This document shows positions 1 through 8,068 of a DNA stretch of 64,000 bases, one piece after another. Position 1 is the stretch's first letter. Every line of letters begins with the position of its first letter. The stretch is from Mesorhizobium sp. M2A.F.Ca.ET.046.03.2.1 (GTDB lineage: Bacteria; Pseudomonadota; Alphaproteobacteria; Rhizobiales; Rhizobiaceae): the NCBI RefSeq assembly GCF_003952425.1, contig NZ_CP034449.1, positions 2,232,001-2,296,000 of the forward strand, in the 5' to 3' direction. The position numbers were made by a program, and so were the translations under genes. The notes under the pieces were generated by a model, which worked only from the letters and a program-made list of their open reading frames with translations, made no database searches and was not told the origin of the DNA.

Positions 1-488
1 CTTCCTCCCATCAACCTGGCGAGATTGATCATGTCGCGATCGATGCTCGCGAGACCGTCCAGGACGTTGACTACGACGGGAAAGAAGACGATCCAGGCCA
101 CGATGATCAGCTTGGGCGTCAAGCCGAAGCCGAAGACGATAACCAGGGGGGCTGCGACTGCGACGATCGGCACCGCCTGCGAGACGATTAGCGCCGGCAT
201 GATAAGCCGACGGACGAAGCCGATCTGCCCCATGACTAGGGCAAGGACGAATCCGATCAGCGCGCCGACGACATAGCCGATGCCTGTTTCGTAGAGTGTC
301 TGGCCGGTGAGGATCTTAAGTTCCGGCCATTTCTCGGCCAGAGTACCAAAGGCCTGTGCCGGGGAAGGAATTACGTATGGCGGCAGGCCGGAAACGACGA
401 TGACCAATTGCCAGGCGACGACGATCAATATCAATGCCGCGACCCAGAGGATCAGCGGCGCCAGGCCGCGAGAAATTCGTTCTCTCAT
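1..488 (-). CDS. ABC transporter permease, SsuC/TauC/ThiX type (partial)
   Basis: Inner-membrane permease of a nitrate/sulfonate/thiamine-precursor type ABC importer. Only the first 162 codons are inside the window; the 3' end lies beyond base 1. Reading from an ATG at 488 gives a short basic N-terminus, one hydrophobic helix, an intervening periplasmic stretch (PPYVIPSPAQAF) and further helices, the usual layout of BPD_transp_1 permeases of this class. Its ATG overlaps the TGA of the upstream ATPase gene (ATGA), so the two are translationally coupled. The binding protein is probably outside the window, so the substrate cannot be named. Confidence 0.85.
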   Translation of the reverse strand, partial: MRERISRGLAPLILWVAALILIVVAWQLVIVVSGLPPYVIPSPAQAFGTLAEKWPELKILTGQTLYETGIGYVVGALIGFVLALVMGQIGFVRRLIMPALIVSQAVPIVAVAAPLVIVFGFGLTPKLIIVAWIVFFPVVVNVLDGLASIDRDMINLARLMGG

Positions 489-1303
489 TTCGCCGCTCCC
501 GCCGTCTGTTCGTCGTGATAGAGGCGCGCCATAATCTGGCGCTTTAGAGCCGTGAAGGCCTCAGTGGTGAGGTCCTCGAGTGATCTCGGCCTTGGCAGGC
601 CGACCTGCACGACCTCCCCGATTCGGCCTGGGCGCGGTGTCATGACGACGATGCGGTCGGCAAGAAAGATCGCCTCGTCGACATCGTGCGTGACAAATAG
701 GATAGTCCGGCCAAGGTCCTTCCAGACCTGCAGCAACCACTGCTGCATGCTGAATCGTGTCTGGGCGTCTAGTGCGCCGAACGGCTCGTCAAGAAGCATA
801 ACCTGACGGCCGGCCGCAATGGTTCGCATCATGGCCACGCGCTGGCGCATGCCGCCAGAAAGCGCGTGGGGATAGTGATTGAGAAATTCACCAAGGCCGT
901 ACCGGGTCGCAAGCTTTTCGGCTTCGGCCTGGTCTTCCTTGGTCGCTCCGCGCGTCAACGACGCGGCGAGCGTGATGTTGCCTCTTACGGTCCGCCAAGG
1001 CAGCATCAAATCCTTCTGCAGCATGTAGCCGACTTCGCCGGGCCTGTTGCTGACGTCGCGTCCGTCGAGCTTGATCTTGCCGGAGGTGGCGCGCAGGAGG
1101 CCGGACACGGCATTGAAAAGAGTGCTCTTGCCGCAGCCCGACGCGCCGAGAATCGATACGAATTCGCCCTCGTTGACCTGCAGCGATACGTCGTTCAGGG
1201 CTACGACTTGACCGAACTTCACACTGAGGTGTTCGATAGAAAGCTTTGAGGGGGATGTCATCGGAGCGTCCGCTACAGGCGCAAGCGCGCGCAATTCTCG
1301 CAT
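485..1303 (-). CDS. ABC transporter ATP-binding protein (SsuB/TauB/ThiZ type)
   Basis: Cytoplasmic ATPase (272 aa) energising the permease encoded just downstream. Walker A is GASGCGKST, the signature is LSGGMRQR, and Walker B is VMLLDEPFGALD followed by the switch histidine in FVTHDVDEA. The pattern LPWRTVRGN and the DEPFGALDAQTR run are typical of the nitrate/sulfonate/taurine subfamily. The start at 1303 is preferred over an internal ATG at 1261 because AAAGG lies at a suitable distance upstream. The gene is divergent from the LysR gene at 1484, which is the probable regulator. Substrate unknown. Confidence 0.9.
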   Translation of the reverse strand: MRELRALAPVADAPMTSPSKLSIEHLSVKFGQVVALNDVSLQVNEGEFVSILGASGCGKSTLFNAVSGLLRATSGKIKLDGRDVSNRPGEVGYMLQKDLMLPWRTVRGNITLAASLTRGATKEDQAEAEKLATRYGLGEFLNHYPHALSGGMRQRVAMMRTIAAGRQVMLLDEPFGALDAQTRFSMQQWLLQVWKDLGRTILFVTHDVDEAIFLADRIVVMTPRPGRIGEVVQVGLPRPRSLEDLTTEAFTALKRQIMARLYHDEQTAGAAK

Positions 1304-1453
1304 CGGGAACCTTTCGCTGATGCCGTTCCAGGTTTGGGGTCTAACGCATCGAAGAGGCGGACATTTGCCGTTGTCAGCGCACCATTTCGCCGATTAATTA
1401 GGAATGCAGATCTTGTTATGGGTCAATTGGCCAAAACGTGCATTTCTATTTAG

Positions 1454-1469
1454 CTTTTCTAAAGAAAAG
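1454..1469. promoter_or_regulatory. inverted repeat between the divergent ABC and LysR genes
   Basis: CTTTTCT-AA-AGAAAAG is a perfect 7-bp inverted repeat just ahead of the GAGGAGGG ribosome binding site of the LysR gene, in the 180-bp divergent intergenic region. It could be an autoregulatory operator or an mRNA stem that masks the ribosome binding site. Binding by the LysR protein is inference only. Confidence 0.35.
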
Positions 1470-1483
1470 AGGAGGGTGCCACA

Positions 1484-2404
1484 ATGAGCTTACGCCTACC
1501 GAGCCTCCGGGGAGTGCAGGCCTTCGAGGCCGTCGGTCGCTCGGGAAGCGTCGCAATCGCGGCGCGTGATCTCGGCCTGACGCCGGGAGCGGTCAGCCAA
1601 CACATCGGCAGGCTCGAGGAAGAGGTCGGGGTGGCCCTTTTCGAGAGGAAGGGACGCAGTCTGGCCTTGACGTCGTGGGGGCAAATCTACCTTCGCAGCG
1701 TGCGTGACGGTTTCGACCACCTGCGTGCGGCAAATGACGTTCTGCAGCGCGCCCGGCTGAAATCCGAGATCGTGATGAGCGCGCCGCCGTCCCTAGCTAT
1801 CCGATGGGTGCGCAGATTGCTCGGAGAATGGCAAAACCTAACGCCCGGCGTTAGCGTAAGACTACTTGGCGATGATCACGAACCTGTATTCGAGGATGAG
1901 CAGGTTGATTTCCGTATCTCCTACGGAACCGCTCGCCTTAAATACGCGCATTTCACCGACTTGTTCGTTGATCGGGTTGCACCGGTGTGTTCTCCATCAT
2001 TCTTGGAAGCGCATCCAATTGAAAATCCGGCCGATGTTATGAGGTGGCCTCTCATTGGAATCGAATGGAAGAACCCTTATCAGTCACCGCCATCGTGGTC
2101 CGACTGGGCGATCCGCTTTGGTTTGACGCAACTTGAGCCGTCCTGCGGGATTTCATTCTCACTCTCGAGTACTGCGATCGACGCAGCGATTGATGGGGCT
2201 GGTCTCGTCTTGGGACAGGCCTCGCTTGTCGCCAGTGAAATTGCGAGTGGGAGGCTAGTGGTGGCGTGTGATTGTTGGATGGCTCTCTCCGAGCCATATG
2301 CATTAGCTTGGAACCCCGCAACGCTAGACCGGCCGCACGGCAGCGAATTTAAGAACTTCGTGGTTCGGGCAACCCGAAAGTTTAACCGACAGCCGGAACG
2401 GTAA
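1484..2404 (+). CDS. LysR family transcriptional regulator, GcvA-like
   Basis: DNA-binding regulator of 306 aa. The N-terminal winged HTH (residues about 5-65: SLRGVQAFEAVGRSGSVAIA followed by LGLTPGAVSQHIGRLE) is of the GcvA/AmpR subgroup, and the rest is a periplasmic-binding-protein-like effector domain. A strong ribosome binding site (GAGGAGGG) precedes the ATG. It is divergent from the ABC importer genes and probably controls them. From about 1840 onward its base composition is visibly more AT-rich than most of the window, which fits an origin on the integrated element. Effector unknown. Confidence 0.85.
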   Translation: MSLRLPSLRGVQAFEAVGRSGSVAIAARDLGLTPGAVSQHIGRLEEEVGVALFERKGRSLALTSWGQIYLRSVRDGFDHLRAANDVLQRARLKSEIVMSAPPSLAIRWVRRLLGEWQNLTPGVSVRLLGDDHEPVFEDEQVDFRISYGTARLKYAHFTDLFVDRVAPVCSPSFLEAHPIENPADVMRWPLIGIEWKNPYQSPPSWSDWAIRFGLTQLEPSCGISFSLSSTAIDAAIDGAGLVLGQASLVASEIASGRLVVACDCWMALSEPYALAWNPATLDRPHGSEFKNFVVRATRKFNRQPER

Positions 2405-2643
2405 TGGTGTGATCATCTGAGGTCCAGGGGGTTGCGCCGCCTGTCGGCGGTGGCGGCAGCAGATTTGATCGACCTCTGTGGGTCACACAAGGACCCGCAG
2501 ACCATCCCGTTCACACTCCTTGACCGCAGTTGGCCGAAGAGGTCGAGGACGTATCTTTCGATCGTCGCTCGCACAGACTAAATCCTGATTGCTGCACGGA
2601 AGTTCGCACTTGTGTCGCGCGAAGATGCCAGGGGGGCGACCTC

Positions 2644-2892
2644 ATGAAAAGCGACTCCCTCTCCTATCCGCCTCGCGGTCTCTCACGCGAAGAAGCCGCC
2701 CGGTATGTCGGCGTGGGCATTACCAAATTTGACCAAATGGTCGCTGACGGCCGTATGCCAAAGCCGAAGAAGGTTGACAGTCGAGTGATCTGGGATCGCC
2801 TGAAACTCGAAGCCGCGTTTGCCGAACTACCTGGAGACGATGAAGAGAATATCGTCGATTTTCTGTTGCAAGGGAATCATCGCAGGGAATAG
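2644..2892 (+). CDS. excisionase-like / AlpA-type HTH protein
   Basis: Small protein of 82 aa starting at the ATG at 2644, with AGGGGGG just upstream; the longer reading frame from 2530 has no comparable start signal. Residues about 12-45 (LSREEAARYVGVGITKFDQM followed by a basic PKPKK) form a MerR/AlpA-type helix-turn-helix as seen in recombination directionality factors. It ends 12 bp before the integrase gene, so xis-like and int probably form one unit. By context it is expected to control excision of the element; an alternative is a simple transcriptional regulator. Confidence 0.7.
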   Translation: MKSDSLSYPPRGLSREEAARYVGVGITKFDQMVADGRMPKPKKVDSRVIWDRLKLEAAFAELPGDDEENIVDFLLQGNHRRE

Positions 2893-2904
2893 ATTCGTTC
2901 TGCC

Positions 2905-4146
2905 ATGACCGACAAATATCCTGGCCTCTCCTCCTACACCGATCGTCACGGAAAACTTCGCTGGCGCTATCGGACGAAGGAGCGTGTTGTCAGTCTGCCG
3001 GCGCCAAACCAACCCGGTTTCAAGGACGCCTACCAAGCAGCGGTCGAGGGCCGGAAAGTCCCCAAGGCCCCTGTCGTCCAAATGCCCGGAGCTGCCCTGC
3101 CCGGCACATTCGGAGCCGCCTTTCAACGGTTGAAGATTTCGGTCAAGTGGCTGGCGCTTGACGAAGCCAGCAAGCGCAAGAACATGCGGCTGATCGAAGA
3201 GTTTCTAGAACTGCGGGTGGTCCCTGATCACCCGCTCATCTGGCGGAACGTGCCGGTTAAGAATCTTAGACGCATCCATGTCGAAGAGCTTCTTGGCCGC
3301 TTCATCGCCACGCCCCACAAGGCCAAGCATCTGCTGGTGGGCATACGCAAGCTGGTGTATGTCGCGCTGCGGCAAGATTGGATCGAAATCGATCCCACAA
3401 CAGCGGTCGAATGGCGGCCCGCCTATGTCGGCTGGAAAGCCTGGTCGCGCGAAGCGATGGCGCAATTCGAAAACCGTTGGTCGCTCGGCACCGCAGCGCG
3501 CACCTGCTACGGGTTGGCACTTTGGCTCGGCAACCGCCGCGGCGACGTCGCGGGCCTGCGCTGGGATCAGAGAGTCACTCGTCGTGTGTTCATCGATGGC
3601 ATCGAGCGTCACTTCGATGGGTTTGATATCGTTCAGGCCAAGAACAAGGGACGAACTGGTGGCAAGCGGCTTTTCGTGCCGATCACACCGATGCTGTCTG
3701 AGATCCTGGATGCGGCCGACAGGCGCGGCGAGACCGTTCTGGTCAACGGCTATGGTGAGCCGTTCTCCGCCAAGTCGCTGACTGGAATGATGGCACATTG
3801 GTGCAAGCTTGCCGGCCTGCCCAAGGGGCTGACCCTGCATGGACTAAGGAAATCGCTTGGCGTCTATCTGGCCGAGGCAGAGGCTTCCACCAGGCAGCTC
3901 ATGGATGTGCTCGGTCATGACGACATCGATCATGCGGAGCTTTATTCGCGAGAGGCGTCGCAGGTTCGGCTGGCGGTCCAGGGGATGGATCGAGTCGTAC
4001 GCCTAGTCACGCGCAAGCCGATGCTTGGCGAACCTATTGGCGAACCTCGTGGCGAACCACCCTATAAAGCATTGATAAATAACGACAATGGTGGGCCCGG
4101 AGGGACTCGAACCCCCAACCAAGCGGTTATGAGCCGCCGGCTCTAA
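2905..4146 (+). CDS. tyrosine-type site-specific integrase
   Basis: Phage/island integrase of 413 aa. The catalytic residues of tyrosine recombinases are visible: Arg in NRRGDVAGLRW (about 212), His and Arg in HGLRKS (312 and 315), His in LGHDD (338) and the nucleophile Tyr in AELYSREA (347). The N-terminal part has an arm- and core-binding domain layout. It reads toward the tRNA-Ile2 gene, and its final roughly 18 codons and stop lie inside that tRNA in antisense, giving a tail (GGPGGTRTPNQ) that is just translated tRNA. This is the standard position of an integrase next to the attachment site of a tRNA-targeting element. Confidence 0.92.
   Translation: MTDKYPGLSSYTDRHGKLRWRYRTKERVVSLPAPNQPGFKDAYQAAVEGRKVPKAPVVQMPGAALPGTFGAAFQRLKISVKWLALDEASKRKNMRLIEEFLELRVVPDHPLIWRNVPVKNLRRIHVEELLGRFIATPHKAKHLLVGIRKLVYVALRQDWIEIDPTTAVEWRPAYVGWKAWSREAMAQFENRWSLGTAARTCYGLALWLGNRRGDVAGLRWDQRVTRRVFIDGIERHFDGFDIVQAKNKGRTGGKRLFVPITPMLSEILDAADRRGETVLVNGYGEPFSAKSLTGMMAHWCKLAGLPKGLTLHGLRKSLGVYLAEAEASTRQLMDVLGHDDIDHAELYSREASQVRLAVQGMDRVVRLVTRKPMLGEPIGEPRGEPPYKALINNDNGGPGGTRTPNQAVMSRRL
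4027..4058 (+). repeat. three direct repeats GGCGAACC with 12-bp period
   Basis: GGCGAACC occurs at 4027, 4039 and 4051, exactly 12 bp apart, about 30 bp from the 3' end of the tRNA. It encodes the peptide repeat GEP-x-GEP-x-GEP in the integrase C-terminus, beyond the catalytic domain. Spacing and position resemble arm-type binding sites next to an attachment core; this role is inference. Confidence 0.6.
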
Positions 4147-4164
4147 CCATTGAGCTACAGGCCC
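4089..4164 (-). tRNA. tRNA-Ile2 (CAT anticodon, lysidine type)
   Basis: The minus strand folds as a complete tRNA. The acceptor stem is GGGCCTG with CGGGCCC, the D arm GCTC/GAGC, and the anticodon stem GGCGG/CCGCT carries loop CTCATAA (anticodon CAT). The T arm is GGGGG TTCGAGT CCCTC, the discriminator base is A, and CCA is encoded. The anticodon arm and GCTTGGT variable region match the minor isoleucine tRNA rather than elongator or initiator Met. Automated tools may call it tRNA-Met. Its 3' end is the likely attachment site of the element to its left. Confidence 0.85.
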
Positions 4165-4833
4165 CACGCGGGCTGGCTTAGTGTTTTTCGCTCTTCCGCA
4201 CAAGCCTCTCCGAATGCGCCGGTTCGATCGCCAGGGTCAGGCCGTATCCCTGAGATGGAGCGCTATGAAATGACCGGGTGGTATGGCGACGACCCGATCT
4301 TTCGAACTTTGATTTGGTCGCTGATGCCAGTGGACCTTGCCCTGAGGCGGTCCACTTTCGCCTTCCGAGTTGCTTCAGCCGCAAACGCTGCCTGCGGAGG
4401 AAGAGGTTCGCCTCCATCCAGGAGAAACGTGATCCAGCGCGGGTTGCCGGCTCTCCAGAGCGGCGTCTTTGTCGCCTTTTGACCCGGACTCGATCCGCGC
4501 CCAATGCCGGCGGCCTGAGACAGGTATCTGATGGCGCCGACAGATTTTGCCAAGCCCGCGCTGACAGATCACCGGCACAGGCAATCTGCCCCAACGGAAT
4601 AAGGGGCTATATCTTTTGTCCTTTCGGACCAATGCGTCCGGCAGGATGGACCTCGGTCGATTGTGGACCAGGGGGCAAATCAGACAGTCTCGCCATCGCG
4701 CCGGCTGATAACCCCAAGCCCCCCGCCCATCGGTTGGCGCATGCCCGGCTCGCGGACCTCAAAATCCTAACCACAAAAGCGAGCCGGGCTTCCATCCGCG
4801 TGCCCGCGCCGAGACGCAATTGCCGGAAATGCA
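4165..4833. other. gene-poor stretch right of the tRNA
   Basis: About 670 bp with several overlapping open frames on both strands (for example minus-strand frames at 4178-4594 and 4263-4553) but none with a good ribosome binding site or recognisable domain. I see no RNA gene or repeat. It may contain the tRNA promoter on the minus strand just right of 4164. Confidence 0.5.
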
Positions 4834-5046
4834 ATGAGGAGTTGGACTGTCTATCACGTCGATTTCGCAGCAGGCGGCAACAGCCCGCTTCTAACCGAGA
4901 TCGGAAGCGTTGAAGCAGAGAATCTCCTGGCAGCGGTTATGAAGGCACAGGCATTGTGGCCCAATGAAAGGTCCATGACCGTCCGCCCGGCCGGACAAGA
5001 CAGCCAGCCGGCGCAGCCGCCGGCCCCTCAGCACGACAGCGATTGA
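4834..5046 (+). CDS. hypothetical protein
   Basis: Small soluble protein of 70 aa starting MRSWTVYHVDF, with a compact alpha/beta-looking body and a Pro/Gln-rich tail after about residue 50. I do not recognise a family. The start lacks a strong ribosome binding site, so the call rests on protein-like composition and on the absence of a better frame. It lies between the tRNA and the YodC-like gene. Confidence 0.45.
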   Translation: MRSWTVYHVDFAAGGNSPLLTEIGSVEAENLLAAVMKAQALWPNERSMTVRPAGQDSQPAQPPAPQHDSD

Positions 5047-5241
5047 AGACACGGAGCGATCAGGTCGCTCGCTTCGCCTGCGAAGCCCGACATAATCCGG
5101 CCACATATGGAGCGCTGCACGGCGTGCCAGCCAAGCGGCATCGACATCTTCCCAACCCTGTACCATGTCATCGGCGCATCTCGACCATTGTCGGGAGTAG
5201 CTGTTGGTGGGAAACTCGGCCGGTCAGCATGGGAGGTCGAA

Positions 5242-5430
5242 ATGCCCAACAATTTCAAGACCGGAGACGTCGTCAGGCTGAAATCCGGAGGCCCGGAGAT
5301 GACTATCAGCGACGGCGCGGCCTCCGGCACGTATCTGTGCCACTGGTTCAACCGCGAAGGCGACGTCTGGACGCCGCAGCATGCCGGCTTCAAGCCGGAC
5401 CAGCTGGTGGTGGTCGACAACCAGAGATAG
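5242..5430 (+). CDS. YodC-like DUF2158 protein
   Basis: Short protein of 62 aa beginning MPNNFKTGDVVRLKSGGP, the hallmark of the YodC/DUF2158 family: a small beta-barrel-like protein of unknown function with a FxxGDVVxLKSGGPxM motif and a later CxWF-type motif (LCHWFNREGD). The ATG at 5242 is preceded by GGGAGG, so the longer frame from 5107 is not used. It appears to be a single-gene unit. Confidence 0.8.
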   Translation: MPNNFKTGDVVRLKSGGPEMTISDGAASGTYLCHWFNREGDVWTPQHAGFKPDQLVVVDNQR

Positions 5431-5579
5431 TCGCAGCTTCCGTTCGGACGCATTCCGGTCCGGCGCAACCGTATCGGATGGATTGCCGTCCGGCTAAAAG
5501 GACCGACGGATTTTGCTCCTCGCCGCGTTCAACGGCTGAAGCGTGGCCGCCAATGGCCGCGCCAACCGGAGACGAGAGC

Positions 5580-6008
5580 ATGATCCGCCTATTCGCCTTT
5601 GCCCTTGGCCTGCAGACCACTGTCGCGGTCGCCCAGACGACGACGCCTGCCCCCGCCCAGACGACGCCGGACACTGGGGCTGCCGCCAAGCCTGACCAAA
5701 CCAAGTTCGGCCTGACGCTGGAAAAGTTCGAGGCGCGCCGGAAAAAGGCGTTCATGCGGGCCGACACCGACAATGACGGCAAGGTCAGCCTCGCCGAATG
5801 GACCGCTTTCCAGACCGAACGCAAGGCAAAAGGCGATCCGGCCAAATCCTTCGCGCGCATGGACGCCAACAAGGACGGCTTCGTCGACAAGGGCGAACTC
5901 GACGCTTTCCTCGCCAAGCGCTTCGCCAAGCTGGACAAGAATGGCGACGGGGTGCTCGGCGCCGACGAGCGGCCGAGCCACAAATCCGCTCCCAAGCAGG
6001 AGCAATGA
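5580..6008 (+). CDS. secreted EF-hand protein
   Basis: Protein of 142 aa with a signal peptide (MIRLFAFALGLQTTVAVAQ) and a Thr/Pro-rich linker. Three EF-hand loops follow: DTDNDGKVSLAEW, DANKDGFVDKGEL and DKNGDGVLGADE, so it should bind calcium in the periplasm. It sits 27 bp before an ECF sigma factor gene and in the same direction as the sigma, membrane-partner and periplasmic-sensor genes, so it may be part of that signalling unit. The long frame from 5043 upstream of the signal peptide is not coding. Confidence 0.85.
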   Translation: MIRLFAFALGLQTTVAVAQTTTPAPAQTTPDTGAAAKPDQTKFGLTLEKFEARRKKAFMRADTDNDGKVSLAEWTAFQTERKAKGDPAKSFARMDANKDGFVDKGELDAFLAKRFAKLDKNGDGVLGADERPSHKSAPKQEQ

Positions 6009-6035
6009 CCAAGAGGTTATGCCGCGCAATGACAC

Positions 6036-6596
6036 ATGCGAGCGCCCCTGTTGATGGGCGCCGATCCGGACGAGGAACTGGTACGCCGCATTGGCGCCGG
6101 CGACCCCGCCGCAATGCAGGCGATGGTGGCGCGCAAGCTACCGCGCATCCTGGCTCTGGCCGCGCGGATGCTGGGCGACGCGGCGGAGGCCGAGGACGTC
6201 GCGCAGGAGACTTTCGTGCGCATCTGGCGCCACGCCTCAGGCTGGCGCCAGGGGCACGCGCGATTCGACACCTGGATCCATCGCGTCGCGCTCAACCTCT
6301 GCTACGACCGGCTGCGGCGCCGGCGCGAATGGGTAACGGACGAGCTGCCGGAGGTGGCCGATGACGCACCGCTCCCCGATGCCATGCCGGGCGACGAAGA
6401 GCGCAGGGTCAACCAGGCGCTGCAGCGCCTCGCGCCGCGCCAGCGCGAGGCGATCGTGCTGGTCTATTATCAGGAGCTGTCCAACATCGAGGCCGCCGGC
6501 GCCATGCAGGTCAGCGTCGATGCGCTGGAAAGCCTGCTCGCGCGGGGTCGCCGCGCCCTGCAGGCGATGCTTATCGGAGATGATGGCGATGACTGA
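6036..6596 (+). CDS. ECF-type RNA polymerase sigma factor
   Basis: Sigma-70 family extracytoplasmic function factor of 186 aa. Region 2 (about 20-90) contains AEDVAQETFVRIWRH and RFDTWIHRVALNLCYDRLRRRR. Region 4 (about 125-180) contains LAPRQREAIVLVYYQELSNIEAAGAM followed by the DNA-contacting helix. The start may be 6036 or the ATG at 6054; neither has a clear ribosome binding site. It is followed by a single-span membrane protein and a periplasmic sensor-like protein, a layout typical of sigma/anti-sigma modules responding to envelope or metal stress. Confidence 0.9.
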   Translation: MRAPLLMGADPDEELVRRIGAGDPAAMQAMVARKLPRILALAARMLGDAAEAEDVAQETFVRIWRHASGWRQGHARFDTWIHRVALNLCYDRLRRRREWVTDELPEVADDAPLPDAMPGDEERRVNQALQRLAPRQREAIVLVYYQELSNIEAAGAMQVSVDALESLLARGRRALQAMLIGDDGDD

Positions 6597-6669
6597 GAAA
6601 GCAAGGGAGTTGCCGGCTTGGCGGATGAGGGCGTGGGGGCCACGTCAAAACGGTGGAAGGGGGAACGAT

Positions 6670-7119
6670 ATGGCTGAGAAAACCACAAGCGGGCCGATGG
6701 ATGCCGGGCGCTTCGCCGCGTTGGCTGACGTCTATGGCGGCGCGTTGCACCGCTGGCCGCGGGCCGATCAGGCCGCTGCGACACTGTTTGCCGAGACCGA
6801 GCAAGGCCGCGCCATCCTGGCGCGCGCCGGCAGGCTCGACGCCATGCTCGACCGGCATCGGGCCGAGGCGCCCAGCCCGGCGCTGCATCGCGCCATCGTC
6901 GCCCAGGCAACGACCGAGGTTAGGCAGGAGCGGCGCCGGCGGTTCTGGTGGCTGGGCTTCGGGCTTGCGGGCGTCGGGCTCGCTGGCGCCGTGGCAGGGC
7001 TGGCGCTGGTGACCGTCGTCAGCCCGGATATCCAGTCCGACCATTACGTCATGGACGCCAACGCGACGTCGTTCGGCGACGCCGGACCCGATGCCGACCA
7101 GGTGGAGGAGGACCTATGA
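6670..7119 (+). CDS. single-span membrane protein, probable anti-sigma partner
   Basis: Protein of 149 aa with a cytoplasmic N-terminal part (about 1-90, containing HRWPRADQAAATLFAE), one transmembrane segment (about 95-117, WLGFGLAGVGLAGAVAGLAL) and a short periplasmic tail. GGAAGGGGGAACGAT before the ATG at 6670 is a strong ribosome binding site; in-frame ATGs near 6580-6589, overlapping the sigma gene, are weaker candidates. Position immediately after the ECF sigma gene and topology suggest an anti-sigma factor, but no ZAS zinc-binding motif is evident. Confidence 0.7.
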   Translation: MAEKTTSGPMDAGRFAALADVYGGALHRWPRADQAAATLFAETEQGRAILARAGRLDAMLDRHRAEAPSPALHRAIVAQATTEVRQERRRRFWWLGFGLAGVGLAGAVAGLALVTVVSPDIQSDHYVMDANATSFGDAGPDADQVEEDL

Positions 7120-7559
7120 ACCCCCGTCTTGTCGCGGCATCCCTGGTGCTCAACGTCTTTCTGATCGGCGCGGTGGCCGGCGGGGCGGGCTGGCTGATCG
7201 GCAAATCCAATCCGGGCTTTTCGCTGGAATCGGCAGGCGGCCGGCTGCCCGCCGCCGACCGCAAGATTTTCCGCCAGGCGCTGCGCGAGGTGCGCCGAGA
7301 GTCCCGCGACGTGATCCTCGACGCCCAGGCCGCGCGGCGCGAGGCGGCGAACCTGCTGCAGCAGCCGACCCTCGACAGCAACGCGCTTGCCGCCGCCCTG
7401 GAGCGAGCGCGCAACGCTGATGTCACCGTGCGGGCGCGGCTGGAACAGCGCATCGTCGAATTCGCTGCATCGGGCTCGCCGGAAGACCGCCAGCTGCTGG
7501 CCGACGCACTGCTTCGGCGTGCCGGCCGACAGCCGCCACCCGCAAAAAAATCGCCATAG
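7116..7559 (+). CDS. periplasmic heavy-metal sensor-like protein (CnrR/Spy-type)
   Basis: Membrane-anchored protein of 147 aa: an N-terminal helix (LVAASLVLNVFLIGAVAGGAGWLIG) followed by a mostly helical periplasmic domain rich in Arg, Glu and Ala (FRQALREVRRESRDVI and similar), typical of the CnrR/CpxP/Spy-like heavy-metal sensor or resistance family. Its ATG overlaps the TGA of the preceding gene, so the membrane protein and this protein are coupled. Likely role: sensing periplasmic stress and releasing the ECF sigma factor. Confidence 0.75.
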   Translation: MNPRLVAASLVLNVFLIGAVAGGAGWLIGKSNPGFSLESAGGRLPAADRKIFRQALREVRRESRDVILDAQAARREAANLLQQPTLDSNALAAALERARNADVTVRARLEQRIVEFAASGSPEDRQLLADALLRRAGRQPPPAKKSP

Positions 7560-7671
7560 GCGGCGACGGAAAAAGCGGGCGCGCTCCGTTCAAGGGAAAG
7601 AGGGACAAGCCTGTGAGCGCCTTCGGCGGCGGGCAGGTTCTCTTCAACCTCGGAACTTTCGGGAGTATCCC

Positions 7672-7962
7672 ATGAACAGTCTGACGAAATATTCGCTCGC
7701 CGCCGCGCTCGCCATCGGCGGCACGGCCGCGGCAAGCGCGGCTTCGGCCATGCCGATCGCGCCGGTTGCGCCCGCCGCGCCGGCAATGATCGAGCATGTC
7801 GCCTGGGGTTGCGGTCCGGGTTGGCATCCCAATTATTGGGGCCGCTGCGTCCCCAATCGCCGGGTGATCTACCCCGGCTATTATTACTGGGGCGGACCGC
7901 GCGTCTATGTCGGCCCGGTCTGGCATCCTTACCACCGCTGGCACCACTGGCGCCGCTGGTAA
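7672..7962 (+). CDS. secreted GCG_CRPN-like peptide, paralogue 1
   Basis: Small exported protein of 96 aa: signal peptide to about residue 26, a Pro/Ala linker, then WGCGPGWHPNYWGRCVPNRR and a Tyr/Trp/His/Gly-rich tail (PYHRWHHWRRW). The CGPGWHxNxWGRCVPN core is the motif of small rhizobial envelope proteins annotated as GCG_CRPN-domain proteins; function unknown. The His/Trp-rich tail could bind metal ions. A paralogue with the same core is encoded at 11123-11392 on the opposite strand. Confidence 0.8.
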   Translation: MNSLTKYSLAAALAIGGTAAASAASAMPIAPVAPAAPAMIEHVAWGCGPGWHPNYWGRCVPNRRVIYPGYYYWGGPRVYVGPVWHPYHRWHHWRRW

Positions 7963-8068
7963 CGGCCCGCTCATGGCGCCGGTGCTGCGGCCGGCGTCGT
8001 GAGCGCTCTTGCGAACCATCGAACATGTCGGCCGGCACGATCGACGCCGACTCCAGACGGAGGCTTCA

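Noticed and set aside
4178..4594. Overlapping minus-strand small frames (including 4263-4553) right of the tRNA
   Set aside because: No ribosome binding site, non-ATG starts in part, no recognisable family, and mutual overlap in different frames; too weak to call a gene.
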